The notes below the pieces were generated by a model, which was not told the DNA's origin, searched no databases, and saw only the letters and a program-made list of their open reading frames with translations. From Phycisphaerae bacterium (GTDB lineage Bacteria; Planctomycetota; Phycisphaerae; JAJVII01): a DNA stretch of 64,000 bases. The stretch is taken from contig JAJVII010000004.1 of assembly GCA_022072085.1 (NCBI GenBank), forward strand, positions 62,001 to 126,000, read 5' to 3'. Each line of letters opens with the position of its first letter. Positions within the stretch are counted from its first letter, which is position 1. The position numbers were made by a program, and so were the translations under genes. Shown one piece after another: positions 43,754 to 53,431 of this stretch.

Positions 43754-44305
43754 ATGCTCGATCGCGCGATTCGTTGTCCGTTCTGCATGAAGTTGATGCG
43801 CCGACAGCGCTTGCTGGCGCGCATTCGCTGTTGTTTGAGGCGGTCGTGCACGTGCAACGCCTGCGGACGGCCTTTCTCGCGGGCCATGGGCCTTCAGGTC
43901 GCACATCTCTACAGCAACATCCAGTCCGATTTCGAGCAGCGGTTGGCCGAGGAACTCAAGCTCCTGCCGGTGGTTGGCCGAGCCGAGGTGCTGGTCAACT
44001 TCGGCATGCACATGGAAGACGCGAAGGTTGCCAGCGTTCACATGCTGCTGCGAGCGATGGACCAGATGCTCGAGCCGCAGTTCGGCGGGCTGGCGCGCGG
44101 CTACGAGGGGCACCTGAACATCACGCGCGTGGAGAAGGGCAACACCGCCTGCTGCGACATCGACGCGATGGTCGAGGATGGCAGCCTGAAGCGGCGCCGC
44201 CTGCGGATCGCACGCATCGAGCCCAGCGGCTTCATCCAGGTGGACCTCAACAGCATCGACCGTTCGCCGCCAGCGCGGTCGCTGGAGCATCGGCCCGTCG
44301 GTTGA
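43754..44305 (+). CDS. Hypothetical protein with N-terminal zinc-ribbon-like cysteines
   Basis: The 183-residue protein begins with CPFCMKLM followed by CCLRRSCTCNACGRPF, a treble-clef or zinc-ribbon type set of cysteines. A soluble alpha/beta domain follows from about residue 46 (MGLQVAHLYSNIQSDFEQRL onward) with no clear catalytic motif. Codon use is like that of its neighbours, and a promoter precedes it. An alternative start at the Met near residue 46 would remove the zinc ribbon. The function is unknown. Confidence 0.6.
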   Translation: MLDRAIRCPFCMKLMRRQRLLARIRCCLRRSCTCNACGRPFSRAMGLQVAHLYSNIQSDFEQRLAEELKLLPVVGRAEVLVNFGMHMEDAKVASVHMLLRAMDQMLEPQFGGLARGYEGHLNITRVEKGNTACCDIDAMVEDGSLKRRRLRIARIEPSGFIQVDLNSIDRSPPARSLEHRPVG

Positions 44306-44328
44306 CCCGCCGCTCGCGCGTCCTAACA

Positions 44329-44382
44329 TAGAAGCTGTTTCAAGACCTGCGCGATCCCGTGTAGGTCTTGAAACAGCTTCTA
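44329..44382. repeat. 20-bp perfect inverted repeat with a 14-base centre
   Basis: The arms 44329-44348 and 44363-44382 are perfectly complementary. The centre, read with the inner arm bases, matches the centre of the palindrome at 10616-10665 (consensus CCTRCGCGRKCCCGYGTAGG), although the outer arms differ completely. It lies between two plus-strand genes. Confidence 0.88.
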
Positions 44383-44429
44383 GCCAGAACCGGCGCCGCT
44401 GACGGCGCAGGCAAGCAGGAGTCCCCGCC

Positions 44430-44876
44430 ATGCAATGGCTGCCGTACCTGTCGCGCTACATCCACGTTCTGATGGCCGTGCTGGCTGTCGGCGGGCTGTT
44501 CTTCCTCTGGCGCGTGACGCTGCCGGCGCTGGCGGCGGCCGGCGAGAGCGAAGCTGCGGCCGCGGCCAGGCGGCTGGTCGTCAGACGCTGGCGGATGATC
44601 CTCTGGCATGCCATCGTGCTGCTGCTGGTCACCGGCGTCTACAACGCTTACCTCAACTGGCCTCCGCGGGGCGCTCCTGGCGGGCCGACGTGGCACATGC
44701 TGTTCGGGATCAAGATGATCCTGGCGGGCGGCCTGTTCGTGATCGGCATTGCGCTGACCTGGCCGGGGCAGGGACCGGCGTTCTTCAAACGCCGCGCGGG
44801 CCTGTTCATCCGCGTCAACGTCGTGCTGGCGCTGGCGGTCGTCGCGCTGGCGTCGGCGATGAAGATGCTGCACTGA
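44430..44876 (+). CDS. Four-helix membrane protein, CopD-like
   Basis: The 148-residue protein has four hydrophobic helices (about residues 9-31, 55-75, 92-112 and 125-145). SRYIHVLMAVLAVGGLFF with its conserved histidine, and MLFGIKMILAGGLFV, resemble the CopD/DUF2269 group of small membrane proteins. Function in that group is poorly defined; a heme or copper link is inference. The ATG at 44430 follows AGGAG. The inverted-word repeat starts four bases past its stop. Confidence 0.7.
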   Translation: MQWLPYLSRYIHVLMAVLAVGGLFFLWRVTLPALAAAGESEAAAAARRLVVRRWRMILWHAIVLLLVTGVYNAYLNWPPRGAPGGPTWHMLFGIKMILAGGLFVIGIALTWPGQGPAFFKRRAGLFIRVNVVLALAVVALASAMKMLH

Positions 44877-44880
44877 GGGA

Positions 44881-45006
44881 TTCAACACGAAGGGCCACGA
44901 AGGAAGACGAAGAGCCACAAGAAGTGACTGTGGGTTCAGAGAAGAAACCCCAGACATCCCTCCGTGGCCCTTCCCATTGAGTCTCTTCGTGCGTCTTCGT
45001 GTTGAA
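44881..45006. repeat. Inverted arms of CACGAAG words between convergent genes
   Basis: The left arm (about 44881-44921) and right arm (about 44961-45006) share an outer inverted TTCAACACGAAG and then diverging CACGAAG words. The element fills the space between the CopD-like stop and the dapL stop. The words resemble those of 20961-20990 and 21500-21529. Confidence 0.75.
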
Positions 45007-45012
45007 CGTCTC

Positions 45013-46179
45013 TTAGAACTTCACCTTCTTCAGCCGCTCGACCGCCTGCACGATGCGCTGCGCGTCCACCGTCAGGGCTGCGCGGAGGTAGCCCTCGCCG
45101 TCGGGGCCGAAGCCGATGCCCGGGATCAACACGACGTCCGCCTGCTGAAGGATCGCCTTGGCGGCGTCCATTGATTTGACGCCCTTGGGCCCGCGGAACC
45201 AGACGTAGAAGGTGGCCTGCGGCGGATCGACCTCCCAGCCCAGTTCCTTCAGCCCGCCGCATAGCACATTCCGCCGCTCGCGGTAGAGGTCCAGCATGGC
45301 GCGGACCTCCATGCGGTCCGGCTGGGCCAGCGCCAGGGCGCCGGCCTCCTGGATGGCGTTGAACTGTCCGCTGTCCATGTTGCTCTTGACCTGGGCCAGC
45401 GCGGCGATGACCGGTGCGGCGCCGACCGCAAAGGCCAGCCGCCAGCCGGTCATGTTGTAGGTCTTGGAGAGGCTGTACATCTCGACGCAGCAGTCGCGGG
45501 CCCCGGCGACCTGGAGGATCGACGGCGGCGGGGCGTTGAAGTAGACCTCGCTGTAGGCAGCGTCCTGGAGGATCGTGATGCCGTACTTGCGGGCGAAGGC
45601 GATGGCCCGTTCGTAGAACGCGATCGGCGCGACCGCGGCGGTCGGGTTGTTCGGGTAGTTGAGGATCATCAGGCTGGCCCGCGCGGCAACGTCCGGCGGG
45701 ATCGCCTCCAGGTCCGGCAGCCAGCCGTTCTCCCGCTTGAGCGGCATGAAGTGAACCTGCCCACCCGCGAAGATTGACGCCGCGTTGTAGACCGGGTAGC
45801 CCGGTTCGGGCACGAGCACGACGTCGCCGGGATTGACGACGGCCAGGGGCATCTTGGCGATGCCTTCCTTGCTGCCGATCAGCGTGATGACCTCCCTGTT
45901 GGCATCGACCTCGACGCCGAAGCGGCGCTTCATGAACATGGCCGCCTGCTGGCGGAACTCCGGCACGCCCTCGTCGAAGGGATAGCGATGGTTCTTCGGG
46001 TTGCTGATGGCCGAGTGCATCCGCTCGATGATGAACCCCGGCGTGGGCTGGTCGGGATCGCCGACGCCCAGGTTGATCACGTCGCGCCCCGCGGCGATGG
46101 CTGCCCGCTTGGCCTTGTCAATCTCGACAAAGAGGTAGGGGGGCAAGGCGGTCAGTCGCTGGGCCTTGGCGAAGCTCAT
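45013..46179 (-). CDS. dapL: LL-diaminopimelate aminotransferase
   Basis: This 388-residue class I/II aminotransferase converts tetrahydrodipicolinate to LL-diaminopimelate in a single step, the route typical of Chlamydiae, Planctomycetes and other anaerobes. The N-terminal LPPYLFVEIDKAKR and INLGVGDPDQPTP are family signatures. The PLP lysine lies in SLSKTYNMTGWR, and NYPNNPTAAVAP is the cofactor-loop segment. The ATG at 46179 has an AGGAG site. It supplies lysA at the start of the window. A broader aspartate-aminotransferase role cannot be excluded. Confidence 0.87.
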   Translation of the reverse strand: MSFAKAQRLTALPPYLFVEIDKAKRAAIAAGRDVINLGVGDPDQPTPGFIIERMHSAISNPKNHRYPFDEGVPEFRQQAAMFMKRRFGVEVDANREVITLIGSKEGIAKMPLAVVNPGDVVLVPEPGYPVYNAASIFAGGQVHFMPLKRENGWLPDLEAIPPDVAARASLMILNYPNNPTAAVAPIAFYERAIAFARKYGITILQDAAYSEVYFNAPPPSILQVAGARDCCVEMYSLSKTYNMTGWRLAFAVGAAPVIAALAQVKSNMDSGQFNAIQEAGALALAQPDRMEVRAMLDLYRERRNVLCGGLKELGWEVDPPQATFYVWFRGPKGVKSMDAAKAILQQADVVLIPGIGFGPDGEGYLRAALTVDAQRIVQAVERLKKVKF

Positions 46180-46342
46180 CAGGCGCTCCTGTCTGCTGGG
46201 GTGCAATCCTACCGGTTCCCCAATCCGTTTCCGGGCGGCATTTTATGAGACGGCTGCGCGCCCGTCAACGCCGGCCCGTCCGGGCGATCCGCCTCTGCCG
46301 GTTCGACCCGGCGTCTTCCGTCCGGCATCGAACAGATAGGCG

Positions 46343-46370
46343 TTGACAACTCCGCCGCCGGCCGTATATT
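46343..46370 (+). promoter_or_regulatory. Promoter of tRNA-Asp
   Basis: A consensus TTGACA -35 (46343-46348), a 16-base spacer and a TATATT -10 (46365-46370) lie about 70 bases upstream of the tRNA. A GC-rich hairpin (about 46380-46402) falls in the leader. Confidence 0.75.
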
Positions 46371-46438
46371 AATGGTCCCGGCCGGGGGCACGACTCCCGG
46401 CCGCTTGCTTGGCGACCGCCGGGTTTGGCGGGAATGCC

Positions 46439-46512
<74 letters not shown>

Positions 46513-46524
46513 CTCGCGAAACGA

Positions 46525-46554
46525 ATGGCCGTCCGCACCGGTGCGGACGGCCAT
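46525..46554 (+). terminator. Hairpin after tRNA-Asp
   Basis: A perfect 30-base palindrome (two 15-base arms) lies 12 bases after the tRNA. It lacks a clean T run, so it may be a terminator or a processing stem. Confidence 0.6.
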
Positions 46555-46646
46555 TTCGCGTTCATGGGCCTGTCTGTTGATTCCCGCGACGCGGGGCGAT
46601 AGTCTGCTGCGTCGCGGGCGCGGTCGCCCCGGGAAGGAACGCCGAC

Positions 46647-48161
46647 ATGGTCGATCGTCGACAGGTCGTTCTCATCATGACCGACAGCCAGCGATGGGAC
46701 ATGCTCAACTGCTACAGGCAGACGGGGCTCAAGACGCCGCAGCTCGACCGCCTGGCGGCCGGCGGCGTGCGGTTCGAGCGGGCCTACACCTGCCAGCCGG
46801 TCTGCGGGCCGGCGCGGGCGGCGCTGTTCACCGGCACCTGGCCCCACGCCAACGGAAGCTGGGCCAACAACCTGCCGCCCAGCGCCGACGTGCGGACCGT
46901 CGGCCAGCGGCTACAGGCTGCCGGGCTGCGGACGGCCTACATCGGCAAGTGGCACCTGGACAGCCACGATTACTTCGGGCGCGGCCAGTGCCCCGACGGC
47001 TGGGATCCGGACTACTGGTACGACATGCGGAACTACGTCGAGGAACTCTCGCCCCAGGACCGCTGGCGGTCGCGGCAGGAGAGCACGATTCAGGAAGGCG
47101 TGTCGGCTGACTTCACGTTCGCGCATCGATGCTCGAACCGGGCCGCCGACTTCCTGGAACGCCACGGCGACGAGGACTTCATGCTGGTCGTCTCCTACGA
47201 CGAACCGCACGGGCCCTACCTCTGCCCGAAGGAATACTACGACCTCTACGCCGACTACGACTTCCCGCTCTCGCCCAACGTGCACGACAACCTGGCCGAC
47301 AAGCCCGAGCACATCCGCAACTGGGCGGGCAAGCGGCTGGAGGAGGACAGCCGCGGCTTTCGCATCCGGCGGCCGGAGTACTTCGGCTGCAACACGTTTG
47401 TCGACGCCGAGATCGGCCGAGTGCTGGACGCCATCGACCGCCGCTGCCCCGGGGCGATGGTCATCTACACCTCCGACCACGGGCACATGGAACTGTCGCA
47501 CCGGCTCTACATCAAGGGGCCGGCCATGTACGACGAGATCGCTCGCATCCCGTTCATCGTGCGCTGGCCGGGGCACGCGCCGGCTGGCGGGGTGAATCCG
47601 AACCCCGTCTCGCACATCGACGTCGTGCCGACGATCCTGGAGTACTTCGGCGTCGCCGACCCGGGCACGCTGGACGGGCGGAGCATGCTGGGGTCGCTGC
47701 CCGACCCGGCCAGCCGGCCGAACGACGCGGTCTTCATGGAGTGGGGCCGGCTGGAGGTGGACCACGACGGTTTCGGCGGGTTCGAGCCGATCCGCTGCAT
47801 CTTCGACGGCCGCTACAAGCTGGTCGTCAACCTGCTGACCAGCGACGAGTTGTACGACGTTCAGGCCGACCCGTACGAGATGACCAACCTGATCGGGTCG
47901 GCGGACCACGCCGCGATCCGCGACGGCCTGCACGACCGGCTGCTGGCGTGGATGAACGACACGCGCGACGCGTTCCGCGGGTACCACTGGCACACGCGGC
48001 CGTGGCGGACCGACGCGCCCGGGATCACCGGCACCTGGCACTACACCAACGGCAACCGGCAGCGGCCGACCGAAGCAAGCGAGCCGAAGATGCTCGACTA
48101 CGACACGGGCCTGCCGCCGGCCAGCCGCGTGCGACAGGTTCAGCCGCGGATCGAGGGATAG
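46647..48161 (+). CDS. Formylglycine-dependent sulfatase
   Basis: The 504-residue S1-family sulfatase has the CxPxR activation motif in QPVCGPARAALFTG. Cys53 is the residue converted to formylglycine and Arg57 is conserved. The metal and substrate segments are VLIMTDSQRWDML, YIGKWHLDSH, and VIYTSDHGHMELSH. Such enzymes remove sulfate esters from algal or host polysaccharides. I see no classic signal peptide, so either it is cytoplasmic or the leader is atypical. It lies beside secreted carbohydrate-active proteins. The substrate is unknown. Confidence 0.9.
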   Translation: MVDRRQVVLIMTDSQRWDMLNCYRQTGLKTPQLDRLAAGGVRFERAYTCQPVCGPARAALFTGTWPHANGSWANNLPPSADVRTVGQRLQAAGLRTAYIGKWHLDSHDYFGRGQCPDGWDPDYWYDMRNYVEELSPQDRWRSRQESTIQEGVSADFTFAHRCSNRAADFLERHGDEDFMLVVSYDEPHGPYLCPKEYYDLYADYDFPLSPNVHDNLADKPEHIRNWAGKRLEEDSRGFRIRRPEYFGCNTFVDAEIGRVLDAIDRRCPGAMVIYTSDHGHMELSHRLYIKGPAMYDEIARIPFIVRWPGHAPAGGVNPNPVSHIDVVPTILEYFGVADPGTLDGRSMLGSLPDPASRPNDAVFMEWGRLEVDHDGFGGFEPIRCIFDGRYKLVVNLLTSDELYDVQADPYEMTNLIGSADHAAIRDGLHDRLLAWMNDTRDAFRGYHWHTRPWRTDAPGITGTWHYTNGNRQRPTEASEPKMLDYDTGLPPASRVRQVQPRIEG

Positions 48162-48197
48162 CTCGGCCGAATCGCTCCGGCCTTTCGCGGCCGTTCG

Positions 48198-50777
48198 CTA
48201 CTTTACCTCGACTTTGACCACGTTGGACAATTCGCTCTGGTTGGGCATCTCGTCGTAGCTCTTGAGCGCGAACCAGTAGACGCCCGGCGTCAGGCCGGTG
48301 ACGGTGAACGACTCGGCGGTCCCGGCCGGGCCGGGCGCCGGCTCGCCGGCGCAGTTGGTGGCGGCCCAGAAACTGATCTCGCTGTCGGCCTTGGCGCGCC
48401 AGTCGGCGTGCTCGACGATGGCTTTGGCGGCGCACTTGACCTGGAAGACGGCTGCCTGGCCGGCGTTGGCGTCGTCGCCCGGGGCCGTCCAGGCCAGCTT
48501 CACCTTTCCGTCGCCGAGCGCCTCGGCCTTGAGGTCCGTCACCGCCGCCGGCGGGACGTCGTCGGCCCGCTTGGCGCTCTTGAGCGTGACGTACTCCTGG
48601 CCGAACCCGTTCACCTGCCAGTAGGCCAAGATCTTCTTCCGCTGCGCTTCGTTCGTGTCGGCCGTGAGGCCGGCGTGCAGGTCAGCGGCCTCCATGTAAC
48701 GCTTCTTGCCGGTCGCCAGGTAGGCCCAACTCATCGTGCTCATGCAGCGATGGCCCGAGACGGACTTCTTCTCGGCATTGTCGGCTGACCAATGATAGCT
48801 GAAGCCGCCGCCGGGGATGGCGACGTCGTAGTAGAGCCAGTCAGCGATGCCGAGGAACGCGTCGCGGACGTCCTCTTCGGGATAGTGGCGGTAGTATCGG
48901 CCGAGCGCCATGCCCACCGCGGCGGCCATGAAGGGCGTGTGCGTGACGACCTTGCCGTCGCGGCCCTTCTCGGCGGCGGGGCTGATCGTGCCGGCCGTCT
49001 TGTCCTGGAGCCGCACGATGGCGTGGACAGCGTCGCGGGCGGCCTTGAGGAACTTCGGATCGTTGGTCGCCTCGTAGACGCTGACCAAGGCCCGCGTAAC
49101 CCAGCCGTGGGCCCGCGAGACGGTCGCCTTCTCCTGCCGGGTGAACGCCGCGACGAAGCTCATCGCCTCCTGGCCGTACATGTCCAACGCGTCCAGGCAG
49201 AGCCGGTCGCCGGTGAGGTAGTAGTAACCGACGACCTCATCGACGCTGAAATGCTGGGTGTCCATCGGTCCCCAGGGCCCGCCGTAGTTCCACGCGCCCA
49301 GGTAGGCGTTCACCCGGCTCTGGGGCGGCTGGACCGAGGGGAACAGCTTAAGGGCCTCGGTGAACTTCGTACGATAGAACCCGCTGCCTTCCCATCGCGT
49401 CGCGGAGAAGTCCTGGTCGATGTGGGTCATGCGGCGGTCCCGCCAGTGCCAGCTCACCCGTTCGGCCTCGTCGAAGAACCGCCGGTCGCCGGTCTGGAGA
49501 TAGGTCAGGAACAGCGGCGCGGTCTTGAGCAGCGGCTCGTAGCCGCCGCCGGGGGCGCTCGATGCGCCGCTCTCGAACTCCGGGTCGGCGCCCCAGTAAC
49601 GCCACATTTCCTGGCTCGGGTCGCCGCTCTTGAAGCGGCCCTTCACGTAGCCGACCATGCTGGCCAGTTCGATCCGACGGGTGATCGCCTTGGCCATCTC
49701 CGCGTCGGCGATCGCGACGTAGCCGAAGTCGCCCCACGCCCGCGAGTCGCTGACCCACTGCGTCGGCGCCCAGAACCGCAACGCGTCGTTGGACGCCACA
49801 AGCTGGGCGTCGGCGGCGGCCTGCGGGTCTTTCGCCTCCAGCGACGCCAATTGAATCTCGTAGGTCTTGTAGGTGTAGACGTCCAGGAACTGCTCGCCGT
49901 CGCCCCAGGGACGCAGGACGAGGTCGTTGCCCTCGACGGCCAGCTTCGCCGGCGAGTTTTCCGCGAGGTAGCGGACCGCCATCGCCGTCTGCCCGGCGGC
50001 GATCCAGCCCTTGCCTGCCTGGGACTGACCGGCCTCCTTGACCGGCACGAATATCTTCGCGTCCTTCACCACGGGCATGCCGATCACCGGCGTCAGGTCG
50101 TTCGTAAGCGAGTAGCTGATCCGAAGCTCGGGCCTCCCGGCGTAGGCCCGGATGCGGACGATGTAGCCGTAGCAGTAAGGCAGCGTCGCCTTGCCTTCGC
50201 CGGCGAAGGTCAGCCGCCCGCGGACCAGGATCGTCGCCCGCTGCGGGCCGGCCTCCTCGACTTCGACCTTGTCCGGCGGTGCGGCGGTCGAGGTGTACGT
50301 CTCGCCGTTGGCCAGCGTCACCGAGGACTGGATCAGCCCCAGTTTCTTCCTGCTGACGGTGAACCCGAGTTTGCCGACGTTGATGGTGATCGCGTCGGGC
50401 GTCTGTTCGACGGTCAGGCTGTCGGCGGCCTTGGCCGTCGCCGGGCCGGGTTGCAGGTGATAGGTCGCCTCGCCGTTGGCCGTCACGTCGGTCCGGGCGT
50501 TGACCAGCAGCCACATTACGCTGTTGTCGTCGCCCCAGCGGTTGATCGCGGAGAACTGGGCGGGGACTTCCTTGCCCGCGTCGTCGACGAGCTTCACGCC
50601 GGTCGGCTCCTTGAGCAGGCCGCGGGGGAACGGCACGCCGCCGCTGACCGGCTCAGCCGTGCGGGCTGCGGCGGCCGTCTCGCGCACGGTCAGCTTGACG
50701 TCGAAGTCGCCGGCCGAAAGCAGGCCGGGCAGGGCGAACAGGGCGGCGACGGTCGAAACGAAGGCCAGGCGTCTCAT
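48198..50777 (-). CDS. Secreted PcRGLX/YetA-like polysaccharide-active protein
   Basis: The 859-residue protein has a signal peptide (ends near LLSAG) and an N-terminal beta domain with VSGGVPFPRGLL, typical of PcRGLX/YetA-type exo-rhamnogalacturonan lyases. A long central region has the alpha/alpha-barrel look of such enzymes (YEPLLKTAPLFLTYLQTG, AHGWVTRALVSVYEAT), and the C terminus is fibronectin-III-like (VKLAWTAPGDDANAGQAAVF). The ATG at 50777 has GAGGAGA. It follows the GH123-like gene by 56 bases on the same strand, and the two are probably one operon for sulfated or acidic glycan breakdown. The family call is by eye. Confidence 0.65.
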   Translation of the reverse strand: MRRLAFVSTVAALFALPGLLSAGDFDVKLTVRETAAAARTAEPVSGGVPFPRGLLKEPTGVKLVDDAGKEVPAQFSAINRWGDDNSVMWLLVNARTDVTANGEATYHLQPGPATAKAADSLTVEQTPDAITINVGKLGFTVSRKKLGLIQSSVTLANGETYTSTAAPPDKVEVEEAGPQRATILVRGRLTFAGEGKATLPYCYGYIVRIRAYAGRPELRISYSLTNDLTPVIGMPVVKDAKIFVPVKEAGQSQAGKGWIAAGQTAMAVRYLAENSPAKLAVEGNDLVLRPWGDGEQFLDVYTYKTYEIQLASLEAKDPQAAADAQLVASNDALRFWAPTQWVSDSRAWGDFGYVAIADAEMAKAITRRIELASMVGYVKGRFKSGDPSQEMWRYWGADPEFESGASSAPGGGYEPLLKTAPLFLTYLQTGDRRFFDEAERVSWHWRDRRMTHIDQDFSATRWEGSGFYRTKFTEALKLFPSVQPPQSRVNAYLGAWNYGGPWGPMDTQHFSVDEVVGYYYLTGDRLCLDALDMYGQEAMSFVAAFTRQEKATVSRAHGWVTRALVSVYEATNDPKFLKAARDAVHAIVRLQDKTAGTISPAAEKGRDGKVVTHTPFMAAAVGMALGRYYRHYPEEDVRDAFLGIADWLYYDVAIPGGGFSYHWSADNAEKKSVSGHRCMSTMSWAYLATGKKRYMEAADLHAGLTADTNEAQRKKILAYWQVNGFGQEYVTLKSAKRADDVPPAAVTDLKAEALGDGKVKLAWTAPGDDANAGQAAVFQVKCAAKAIVEHADWRAKADSEISFWAATNCAGEPAPGPAGTAESFTVTGLTPGVYWFALKSYDEMPNQSELSNVVKVEVK

Positions 50778-50833
50778 CGTGGGTCTCCTCGCTGAAGCAT
50801 ACGGGCACGACTTCGGGTTTCGCGAGCGGTATT

Positions 50834-53431
50834 CTACTTGGTCGGCGGCAGCTTTGTCTGTACCTCAGCGGCCAGCGACCAGAGCCGGGCGTTCAGCTCC
50901 TGCCAGCCCAGGTAGTTGGTCGAGTTCAGAACCTCGCCGAAGACGTTGCTGTACCGCTGGGCCGAGAAGACGATGCGGTCGGCGATGAGCTTGCGGCAGC
51001 GGTCGGCCAGGTCGGCGCCCAGGGCGTCGGCCTGCCGGGCCAACGCCCGATTGATGAAGATCAGCGCCTCGGCTTCCTGCACGCTCTGGATCATGTTCTC
51101 GAACCGTACCGTCGGCAGGGCGCCGTCGGGTCCGGGCCAGGCCAGGCGCATCGTCGTCGGCTCGCGCTGGTCGCACGAGGACTCCGGCCAGCGGTTGTAG
51201 ATGTTCGTGGGGCGTCGTTTGTCGCCGATCACCGGCCAGAAATCCAGGCAGACGCGCCCCACGCCGCGCGAGTGGAGATAGAGGCATCGCTCGGCGACGG
51301 TCAGGCAGTTCAGCGGCGTCAGGCTGTCGAACTCGCGGCGGAGGAAGCGAATGCCCGGCCCGTTGTAGAGTCCGATCGGCGGCAGCTTGGGCAGCGCCAT
51401 CGGCGGGCCCAGTTCCCACAGGCCGTAGACGTATTCCCAGCAGGAGACCTTTCCTTTGCCGCCGTGCAGTTCGGTCGGCGTGTCGGCGAAGGTGCTGCGG
51501 TGGCAGCCCCGATGCCAGCCGGCCTCGGGCAGCATCTTTGCGAACATGCCGCTCACCTCGTCCGGCGGATCGCTGTCGCTCAGCGTGCCAACGGCGATCG
51601 TCCTGCCCCAGCCCATCTTGTCCAGCCGATCGCGCAGGCCGTGCAGCACCGGCGTCCAGAACTTCACGGCTTCGTCGGTCCCGAACACCGGCACCTGCAT
51701 CGCCGACCGCTGGCCGGTCCCGGGATCCTGCACGGTCACCTCGCACTTCTCGTCGACGCCGGGGGTCTTCCAGCCGCCGGTGTTCCAGCAGTGCAGCACG
51801 ACCCACTGCGGATTGTGCAGGTACTTCCTGGCCAGCGCGAGATATCGCTCGGCCCGCGAGTAGTCGTAGTCATACGACCCGTCCGGCTTGCGGATCCAGA
51901 CGACCATGCCTTCCTCGTTGCCGAGTTGCGTGTGGTTGATCACGGTGAGCATCACGATGTCGGAGCCGATTCGGCCGAGAAGCTCGAAGCTCTTCTCGAT
52001 CAGCTTCCAGTGCTCCTCGCTCCACTCCTGGACCTTGTATTGCTTGGCCAGCGTTGTCGGCGACTGGTAGACGCTCATCACCGTCTGGAAACCGTCCGGA
52101 TCGGGGATCGTCCAGTCGGCGACGTTCAACTCGACGGGCACGGCCGTCGCGGCCAGGCCGTCGGCCGACAGCGTCACGGTCCCGCGGTAGTCGCCGGCTT
52201 TCGCATCGGGCGGGACGACGACGCTCACGCGGACGGGCACGACGGCGCCCTTGCTCTGCGGGCTGACCGGCGCCGGGTTCGGCGGGGTCTCGGACAGGCC
52301 GTCGAACCAGTTCACGTAGCGGTAGGCGCTGCCGGTGGGCAGCGCAAACTGGACGCGCACCGCCGAGGCCGGGATGGCAGCCGCCCCTTCCGCGCTCTTC
52401 AGATCACCGGCGACGACCTTGAGCCCGGTGATCGGCTTGTCGGAGCTGACCACTACCCGCCCGGCGAACCGCCCGTTGCGGGCGCCGACCAGGCGGATCG
52501 GCGAGAGCGCCAGGTTCGGATCCCCGTAGTCCAGCACGTTCAGTCGGTCGCAGATGTCGGAGTTCCAGACCTGGATGCCCGCCGGCCGGGCGACGTTGGC
52601 GGCAACTCCGCCGTCAGCCGACAGCGAGAGATCCCTCAGCCCGCAGAGACTCCACGCATTTCGGCCGGTCGTGATCTGGCTGTACCTGGTCGAGAACCAC
52701 GCTGTGCAGGCGGCGTTGAAGTCCGCGGCGTGAATCGAGACGGCCAGCACGTTAACGCCCTTGTGCAGGGCGGCGGGGGGCAGGTCGAGCACGGCCGAAC
52801 GGCTGCGCAGCCCGACGCGGCGGCGGAGATCGGGCTCCCACGTGTCGGGTTTGCCCTTGAGTTCGGGAAGCGCCTTGCCGTCGGCGCCGACGAAGGCCTC
52901 GTCGGGGTAGGGGGCAGCCGGTGTCATCGCCGTTGCCGGCCCCTCGGGCATCGACGCCCGCGCGACTTCGCGCCCGTTGAGGCAGACGACCACGCCGCCG
53001 TGAAATGCCAGCGTCAGTCGGAGCGACTTGACCGCCGACGGATCGGTCACGTTCAGGCGGGCGCGGAAGAGCACCGCGCGCACGTCATAGCCGGCAAATG
53101 CGACGCGGCCGATCTCGTCGAGGCGTGCCGTCGGCCATTGCGAATCGTCGAAGGACTCGGCCATCCAGTCGGCAGGCGGGGCGGGCGAATCTACCCCCCA
53201 GATTCCCAGTTCCTTGGGTTTGTCCGCGGGCTGACCGGCTGCCTTGAGGGCGTCGGCCTTGATCTGAGGCCTGCGGAAGACCTGCGTCCATCGCAGATTG
53301 GTCCGCCCGTCGAGGACAACGGCGCCTGCGGGCGCCGGCGGGTCCGCGGCCAGGGCCGTCGGCGGCATCAATGATGCAGGGATGAGGGCGATGAGGCCGG
53401 CGAGACAAACGAGCCGCGCGATGCGATCCAT
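50834..53431 (-). CDS. Secreted GH123-like glycoside hydrolase
   Basis: The 865-residue protein has a signal peptide ending near TALAAD. An N-terminal beta-sandwich follows, then a catalytic barrel in the second half (WTIPDPDGFQTVMSVYQS, then FELLGRIGSDIVMLTV) that resembles GH123/DUF4091 enzymes. Those enzymes release N-acetylgalactosamine or act on related glycans by substrate-assisted catalysis. The catalytic pair could not be placed by eye. The ATG at 53431 has AAGGAG. It is first in the operon with the PcRGLX-like gene and adjacent to the sulfatase, which suggests use of a sulfated, amino-sugar-containing polymer. Confidence 0.55.
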   Translation of the reverse strand: MDRIARLVCLAGLIALIPASLMPPTALAADPPAPAGAVVLDGRTNLRWTQVFRRPQIKADALKAAGQPADKPKELGIWGVDSPAPPADWMAESFDDSQWPTARLDEIGRVAFAGYDVRAVLFRARLNVTDPSAVKSLRLTLAFHGGVVVCLNGREVARASMPEGPATAMTPAAPYPDEAFVGADGKALPELKGKPDTWEPDLRRRVGLRSRSAVLDLPPAALHKGVNVLAVSIHAADFNAACTAWFSTRYSQITTGRNAWSLCGLRDLSLSADGGVAANVARPAGIQVWNSDICDRLNVLDYGDPNLALSPIRLVGARNGRFAGRVVVSSDKPITGLKVVAGDLKSAEGAAAIPASAVRVQFALPTGSAYRYVNWFDGLSETPPNPAPVSPQSKGAVVPVRVSVVVPPDAKAGDYRGTVTLSADGLAATAVPVELNVADWTIPDPDGFQTVMSVYQSPTTLAKQYKVQEWSEEHWKLIEKSFELLGRIGSDIVMLTVINHTQLGNEEGMVVWIRKPDGSYDYDYSRAERYLALARKYLHNPQWVVLHCWNTGGWKTPGVDEKCEVTVQDPGTGQRSAMQVPVFGTDEAVKFWTPVLHGLRDRLDKMGWGRTIAVGTLSDSDPPDEVSGMFAKMLPEAGWHRGCHRSTFADTPTELHGGKGKVSCWEYVYGLWELGPPMALPKLPPIGLYNGPGIRFLRREFDSLTPLNCLTVAERCLYLHSRGVGRVCLDFWPVIGDKRRPTNIYNRWPESSCDQREPTTMRLAWPGPDGALPTVRFENMIQSVQEAEALIFINRALARQADALGADLADRCRKLIADRIVFSAQRYSNVFGEVLNSTNYLGWQELNARLWSLAAEVQTKLPPTK

